Assembly (NCBI GenBank): GCA_029379385.1
Contig: CM055605.1
Location: 14,543,001-14,607,000 of the forward strand
Source: Quillaja saponaria
Taxonomy: Eukaryota > Streptophyta > Magnoliopsida > Fabales > Quillajaceae
DNA length: 64,000 nt
Direction: 5' to 3'
The translations under genes and the position numbers were made by a program. Under the pieces are notes generated by a model, which ran no database searches, was not told the DNA's origin, and saw nothing but the letters and a program-made list of their open reading frames with translations. Below, piece after piece: positions 58,795 to 64,000 of the stretch (position 1 is the first letter of the stretch; each line of letters begins with the position of its first letter).

Positions 58795-59944
58795 CAAGAA
58801 GTAGCTTGACTTATTTTATTTATTGATTGTTTAGGGTTCGGTATATGATTTATTTATTTCATTCAATGCTTAATGCTTCTAATTGATTGGCCATCTATTA
58901 GATTGAATTAGGAATCTTAAACAAACTTCAAAAAGGGAATTTAGATTTAGCCTTGAATAAGGTAACACTTGTCTGTATTCAAAAACATGATTACTTGAAT
59001 TTGATTTGTATATAGGATAAGAATACATCTATATGCATTGTGTAGCCAATTTAGGTCTATTCTTAATGAGTCTTGCTTAACTCAATTCTCATAAAAATAT
59101 AGTGAATTGGTTAAGTCAGATATTATTATAAGTGATCTGAAAGATACTTATAATTGAATTAGCACCCTACGTTAATAACATAACTAAGCATGATAAGATA
59201 ATAATAATTCAAGTGAAGTGTTCAAGGAAGTTGTCATTCTAGGTTTTCTCCATGATATTCTTAAGTTTAATTTACTTTTAGTTTTAACTAGTTTTGATCA
59301 ATTCAATTTCATTCGTTTGGTTAAATTTAGAATTGGTAATTTTAATATTTAGCAATTATTTAGTAGTAATTCCTCATGAGTTTGACACTTTACTTTTCTT
59401 TTTATCTTTTGTTAATGACGTACTTATGTGAATAATACCAATAATTTTTTGGTGCCATTGCTGAGTAATTATTTTATTGATTTTTGTTAATATTAATTCC
59501 AAGAAATCTTATTTTAATTCAAACTTTTAAAATTTCTTTTTATCTTTTATTGTATTTTTAATTTGCTTGTGTGCGGTGCATAGAAGATGTTCGAGGAATG
59601 TAACATTACAAGTTTTTCTCAATTTGACTTGGAATCATTTCAAGATGCTTGAGAGAGGTTTAATTACATGCTTAGCATATTTTACAATGGTTTGCATTAA
59701 AAAACAAGGATACTGGTAGATAGGCTAGCTGACAGAGTTTTAAGAATCTAATAGAGAATAAAACTTATAAGTTGTTAGAGACTTTAGCTTATTCTTTCAT
59801 ACCCAAGAACAATCCTACACCAAGGAAGGGTGAGCTTAAAAAGTGAGAAGTCTTTAGAGATGTCTCAAAAATGGGTACAAAGCTTTTGTTTATCATGTAT
59901 TCACTTCATAAAAGAAGAATTTATTACAAGAAATTATCATATCT
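58795..59944 (+). mobile_element. Fragment of the non-autonomous Athila-type family: LTR end, primer site, gag
   Basis: 58795-59444 is the reverse complement homologue of the inner half of the LTR at 46600-47987 (for example GATACTTATAATTGAA and the AACATAACTAAGCATGATAAG block). It is followed by TTTTTTGGTGCCATTGCTGAG (primer site at 59450-59467, close to TGGCGCCGTTGCCGGGG). A gag remnant lies at 59587-59944 with QFDLESFQDA, RFNYML and AYSFIPKNNPTP, colinear with the gag of the element at 42819-47987. Stops are present. The first half of the LTR and everything after gag are missing. Confidence 0.7.
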
Positions 59945-60299
59945 ACTTCTGTATTTTGGCAGACTCAGACACCCAGATACATATATTGTTTATCTGAGTC
60001 GATATTTTTGTATACAAGTCTATAAAAGTGCTGACTCATACACTTTTTTTAACAAAATAGAACGCAGAAGCTGATAATATTTTGTAGATGCAAATAATAT
60101 TTTAACTTTGGCATAATTTTTTGCAAGCTTCTCTGCGTCTATGTAATTCATATTTCCGTCTACCAGTGCAAACACATATATAAACATTAATATTTTTAAA
60201 ATACTTTTGTATCTGTGTTTACCACTTAATGTACCTGCATCGGTAAAGGAAAATGCATACACTTTTCCCGAATTAAGTCCCTAACCTGTGAATTTTCTT
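59945..60299. other. Unassigned AT-rich segment with an imperfect hairpin
   Basis: At 60062-60138 ACGCAGAAGCT and AGCTTCTCTGCGT form inverted arms (two-base bulge) around a loop of about 53 bases. Not obviously part of the flanking elements. It could be a small inverted-repeat transposon remnant. Confidence 0.3.
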
Positions 60300-63200
60300 T
60301 CCAGTTTCACTCTCTTCCCCCATCTCTACAATTTAAACTTTCCTGTTTCTCCCTCTCCATCTAGACCTACTGGCCACCTTCTGCCTCAACTTCTTTGTGG
60401 TCAGTGAGGAAGTTTACCGCCACTGTTGAGTAAGTTGATTCGGTCTCTGTCCAAACAGAACACAGAGAAATTGCTAAATAGAACAAGCTAGCTAGGATTT
60501 CAAAAAAGGAAATCAAACAATTAAGGTATGTCCTCGCCGATTAATGGACAAGCTATCATTTATGATTTCATATAAGTAAATGTAGTTTTTTGTATTGTTG
60601 CCCTAGTAATTTCTTATTCAGTTCTTGGATACTCGTACTTTAGTTTCTAGACAACAAATTTGAAAGGAAATGAAATATTATGTAAGAATGTTGACAGTAA
60701 TATGAATTGTGAGATTTTTAGCATTTCTGAAACCTTCTTGGAAATTTTGCTATATTCAGTAATATGGTGGATTTCTTTGTATGTCCTGCTTGGCTTGTTG
60801 CACTAGTAACTGGCTTTCCATTTTGTATTAATGAGACATTTTTTTCTTTCATTCCTTATTGCTTATATAGTCTACTTCATACTTTTGTTTTGGATACCCT
60901 AAGAAGATTAACTAATGAATAAGCTGGGAAACAAAACTTAAATTCATCTCAGTTGGATGCTTAAAAGTTTTGTAGTTTAGGTTGATTTTTGATGACTCAA
61001 AGTCTATGCGTGTATTTTTTGTGCTCTTGTGATAAGCAATGAAAGAGGGGTGCTTTAGTACTTATTTCTCAAAAGTTTAGCATTGATTTTCTTATAGATG
61101 AATTAAATACAATGGATGAGTGTGCTTTTGTAATTGAGATGGAAGTTGTAGGTTGTTAGTTTAGATTAATGAAGGTTCTGTTTTTGTTTAGCTTTGTCAA
61201 CATATCAAAAAAAATCTTTTATTAGAGAGGGACTAACATTTTCCTATACTTGTAGTGATAGTTAACAATAAGTGCCAAAGTTGTTTGTAAATTTTTTCTG
61301 TTACATCAACAATAACTATTGAAGTTTATGTTTCAATGCAAATAAATTTTTATTATTTATTGATAGGTCGTTTTGAGCCTTATTCAATGACTAACTTTTA
61401 AGATTGTTTTAATAGTTTGAAAAGTATAGGGTCATGAGAGAAAGTAAATTACATTAGATGTATAAAAGGCCATAAGAATTTTACTGTGCTGCCATAAAGA
61501 ATTTTAGTAATTGAAAAATGATAGGGTTAAGATGAGGATAATTACAACACTTTTTCTTAGAAAAGAATTCATTTTAGATCATATATTAGTATAGTTAAAA
61601 CATATCAATTTTGATGATTTTTTTTTTTGTGTCCTCATTGTATTTATAATGCATTTTTGTTGCAGACTCATGAGGTGTCGTGTTATTTTTCCTATAACTA
61701 CTTGTATAAACTCTGAACATGCTTAATGAACTTCTCTTTATACTAAAACCTTGGTTGGATTTTTTTGTCACGAAAATAATGTTATTTTTGTTGTAGAAGC
61801 AATTCATGAATGATCCCAATGAAGGCATAAAACTTTAATCTAAGCATTTGTAGTATTGTTGATTATTTACAATAAAAAGTGAAGGATACTTATTTTTTTG
61901 CTTATTGAGATGTAGTGGTGTTTGTTTGTTAAACATTTCTAGATTATGATAACACAGTCATGCCTAAAGGACATCATAGAGCTTCATCATCTCAGTCTAT
62001 AGCATCCACTGCGTCTCTATTTATAGCTGCAACTGCACTAGCTCCATCTACTGTTGTAGCTCCAGTTCGGCCTCCAAATCCTTCTATGAATGCAGCTTCA
62101 GTACCTCCACCTCCCTCTGCAGCTCCAATACCTACACCTTCTAGTGTTCCGTTACTTGCTCCATCCTTAGAGCAGGTTCAGGACCTTTCTGCCGTGGGCT
62201 CTGACCAGATTCCATCGAGCTCGGGATCTACACTAACATGTAAGTTACAATTTTAAACTTTGATAATGAATGTTCCTATTTATTAAATTTTTATGACTTT
62301 CATTATTCTTACACTAATTAACTTGTCTTGTAGCTACAGCTTATGATTAAGATGTCGAGTATGGGACAAATCTTGAGTTACATGTGAAGGACGACATCCC
62401 CTATGAGGTAGACGATGTCCACTATGAGATGGACGATGCGCGGAGTATGGTAAGGGCTTAAAGAGGGGCAAGAATAAGATTGCCCCTCCCCAAGAGTTTG
62501 AGGAGGATCACCCAATTATCAACATAGTTGCTGATAAGTAAGTAAATTATCTTTCTAATTTTGTATTCAATTGTATTTATACCTTGTATTTTACTAACGT
62601 TTATTTCTTTTTGTTTGTCTTGCTGAATATTCGTTAGGGATGACTCCAAGAACATGAAGGAGGGGACTACCATTTTTTGGTATTATCATGAACCACCTTC
62701 CAGGTCCATTATTCCAATACTAGAAGTTCTCAGATGGCACAAAGACCTTACGTTATAATAATTTTATGAAAAAATCAATTATATATTAGTTAAGTTTTAA
62801 TTTCATTTTAATATGTTGTTAAATTGCTTACAACATGCTTTTGTTTTGTAATTTATGCTAAAATGGTTTAGGGTCCTTCTTGAGCAAAATGCTGCATCTT
62901 GAGCTATGTTTGATGTAGTGGCCATGAAGAGATGCAACAGTGCATTCTAGAAGCTAATTTACGACTTGAAAAGTAAGCAACCATTGGGCCCACTTGCTTA
63001 GAAGGAAGATGCGTGCCCATATTTTATTCCACATAATTGGTGGGAGTCCTTGTGTAACGAGTAGGCAAGCCCTAACTTCTAGAGGTGCTGTCAAATAAAT
63101 GCCGTGAAGAGACGAGTGGGTGATGAGCTTATTCACCATGCATCTGGCTCTGCCAACACAACTGTTCACCAAAAGTGACTGATTAGTAATGTTTTACTTA

Positions 63201-63730
63201 ATAAATATTAGTTATAAATTTGTATAATAACCTTTTTAACTAATATTGTTTTAAATTTTTTGTGCAGGAGAAAGAGTTGGGTCAAAAAGCAATAGTTATT
63301 GAGGTTTTTTCGATGGTACTCACATGAGAAAGTCTGGTGACTTTGTTAACACAAAGTTGAAGGCCATTAGTGTTATATTATTTGTCATTTTTGTTTTACA
63401 TAGTTGGTTTTTTGTTTTATGTACATAATTGGTTTTAATTTGCATGAGAAGTTTAGGCTTTAAAGGCGACAGAGATGGGTCAATCTAGCACAGACTAGTA
63501 GGATAGTTCTTATACACCTGCGGTGGTCCCTGTGAAATACCTAGCTCTCTTCGTAAAGCTAGCAGGCTGCAAGAGGAAAGGCCATATTTATGGCTTTAAG
63601 GGTTGTATCAACTCCCCACAAGTACTGGGCAAAGTTGCAGTGTCAGCAGCTTCTACCACCACTGCTCGCAGCTCAATCATAACTTTTTCTACATCTCCAT
63701 CGCCATCTCCTTTAGGATTCACTCCATAGG
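60300..63730 (+). pseudogene. CACTA/En-Spm-associated (Ptta, Transposase_24-like) gene, decayed, with introns
   Basis: A leader exon of about 60300-60525 ends in AAG|GTATG. An acceptor CAG at 61955-61957 precedes ATG 61960, which opens a Ser/Pro/Ala-rich N-terminus (MPKGHHRASSSQSIAS...) closed by a GTAAGT donor near 62240. Further downstream, acidic and charged stretches lead to the diagnostic part at about 63005-63180: PYFIPHNWWESLCNE, then INAVKRR and HHASGSANTT, matching the W...L...W...N-K-x-N-R...H-x-x-G-S pattern of plant Transposase_24 proteins. FFDGTHMRKSGDFVNTKLKAI follows at about 63300-63370 (family: F-x-x-T-H-x-R-K-D-G-x-W-V), then KRKGHIYGF near 63570. Stops in the body show loss of function. 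No CACTA terminal repeats were found inside the window. Confidence 0.6.
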
Positions 63731-64000
63731 AGATGAAGCTTGTACATAAGTTAATTAGGAGAGAGTTAGGTACATCCACCACAACCTCAACCATCATCAG
63801 TATGTATTCTTGTAATTTATTATAGTAATGTAATAGCTTATTATAGTTTATATGCAAAAACTTGCCAAGTTTGGGTTCAGGAGGCAAAATGATAAAATAT
63901 TAGTCTATTTAGGATTCTGGTAGTATTGGTATGATTTTGGGGATGAATAAGACTTTTAGGGAAAATGGAAATCTATTTGGATCAACAGTTAGGATTTTAG
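63731..64000 (+). other. Tail of the CACTA-like gene and unassigned sequence
   Basis: The plus strand continues for a few codons of a basic helix-like segment (EMKLVHKLIRRELG) after a stop at about 63727, and a GTATG donor-like site lies near 63800. Beyond that nothing is recognised before the window edge. Confidence 0.35.

Noticed and set aside
1..64000. CRISPR arrays, bacterial operons, tRNA or rRNA genes
   Set aside because: No regular spaced repeats, no ribosome-binding-site-led gene strings, and no recognisable tRNA or rRNA sequence; the window is plant nuclear DNA.

Overview
The window is AT-rich nuclear DNA from a flowering plant, probably a eudicot. Three things point that way: a long P-class pentatricopeptide repeat (PPR) gene, introns and leaders with plant-type splice signals, and a dense set of plant transposable-element lineages (chromovirus-type and Athila-type Ty3/gypsy, Ty1/copia, LINE and CACTA/En-Spm). 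There are no bacterial-type genes and no CRISPR array, and I recognised no rRNA or tRNA gene. A run of exactly 100 N at 39461-39560 marks a scaffold gap.

Layout. Positions 1-3.8 kb hold a LINE reverse-transcriptase fragment and a copia LTR fragment. 3.8-7.2 kb is a long LTR of a chromovirus-like family, followed by the C-terminal end of another LINE (7.2-8.5 kb). 8.5-12.5 kb is low-copy sequence with a small ORF, one convincing orphan exon on the minus strand and a tandem duplication of about 0.65 kb that may be gene leader sequence. 12.9-16.3 kb is the one clear host gene, a minus-strand PPR protein of about 1036 residues broken by a single extra base. 17.5-42.3 kb is mostly a graveyard of at least eight copies or fragments of one LTR family with LTRs of 2.5-3.4 kb, in both orientations, several apparently solo LTRs. 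One of them sits inside an older opposite-facing copy and makes a large imperfect inverted repeat. 42.6-57.3 kb is a nest of Athila-type elements: an old LTR split by a 5.2 kb non-autonomous element, then a second LTR followed by decayed gag, protease, RT-RNase H and integrase. 57.3-60.0 kb is copia debris and another fragment of the non-autonomous Athila-type family. 60.3-63.7 kb is a decayed CACTA-associated (Ptta/Transposase_24-like) gene.

The PPR protein would act on organellar RNA. Everything else recognisable is mobile-element sequence, nearly all disabled. The most interesting signals are (1) short hairpins kept at the same LTR positions in many diverged copies, with apparent compensatory stem changes, (2) the nested self-insertion with a perfect target-site duplication, (3) the one-base frameshift in an otherwise pristine PPR gene, and (4) a gag-only non-autonomous Athila-type family with a repeated proline-rich tail. 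Family assignments come from reading translations by eye. No database search was run, and boundaries not tied to a TG...CA terminus or a duplication are approximate.
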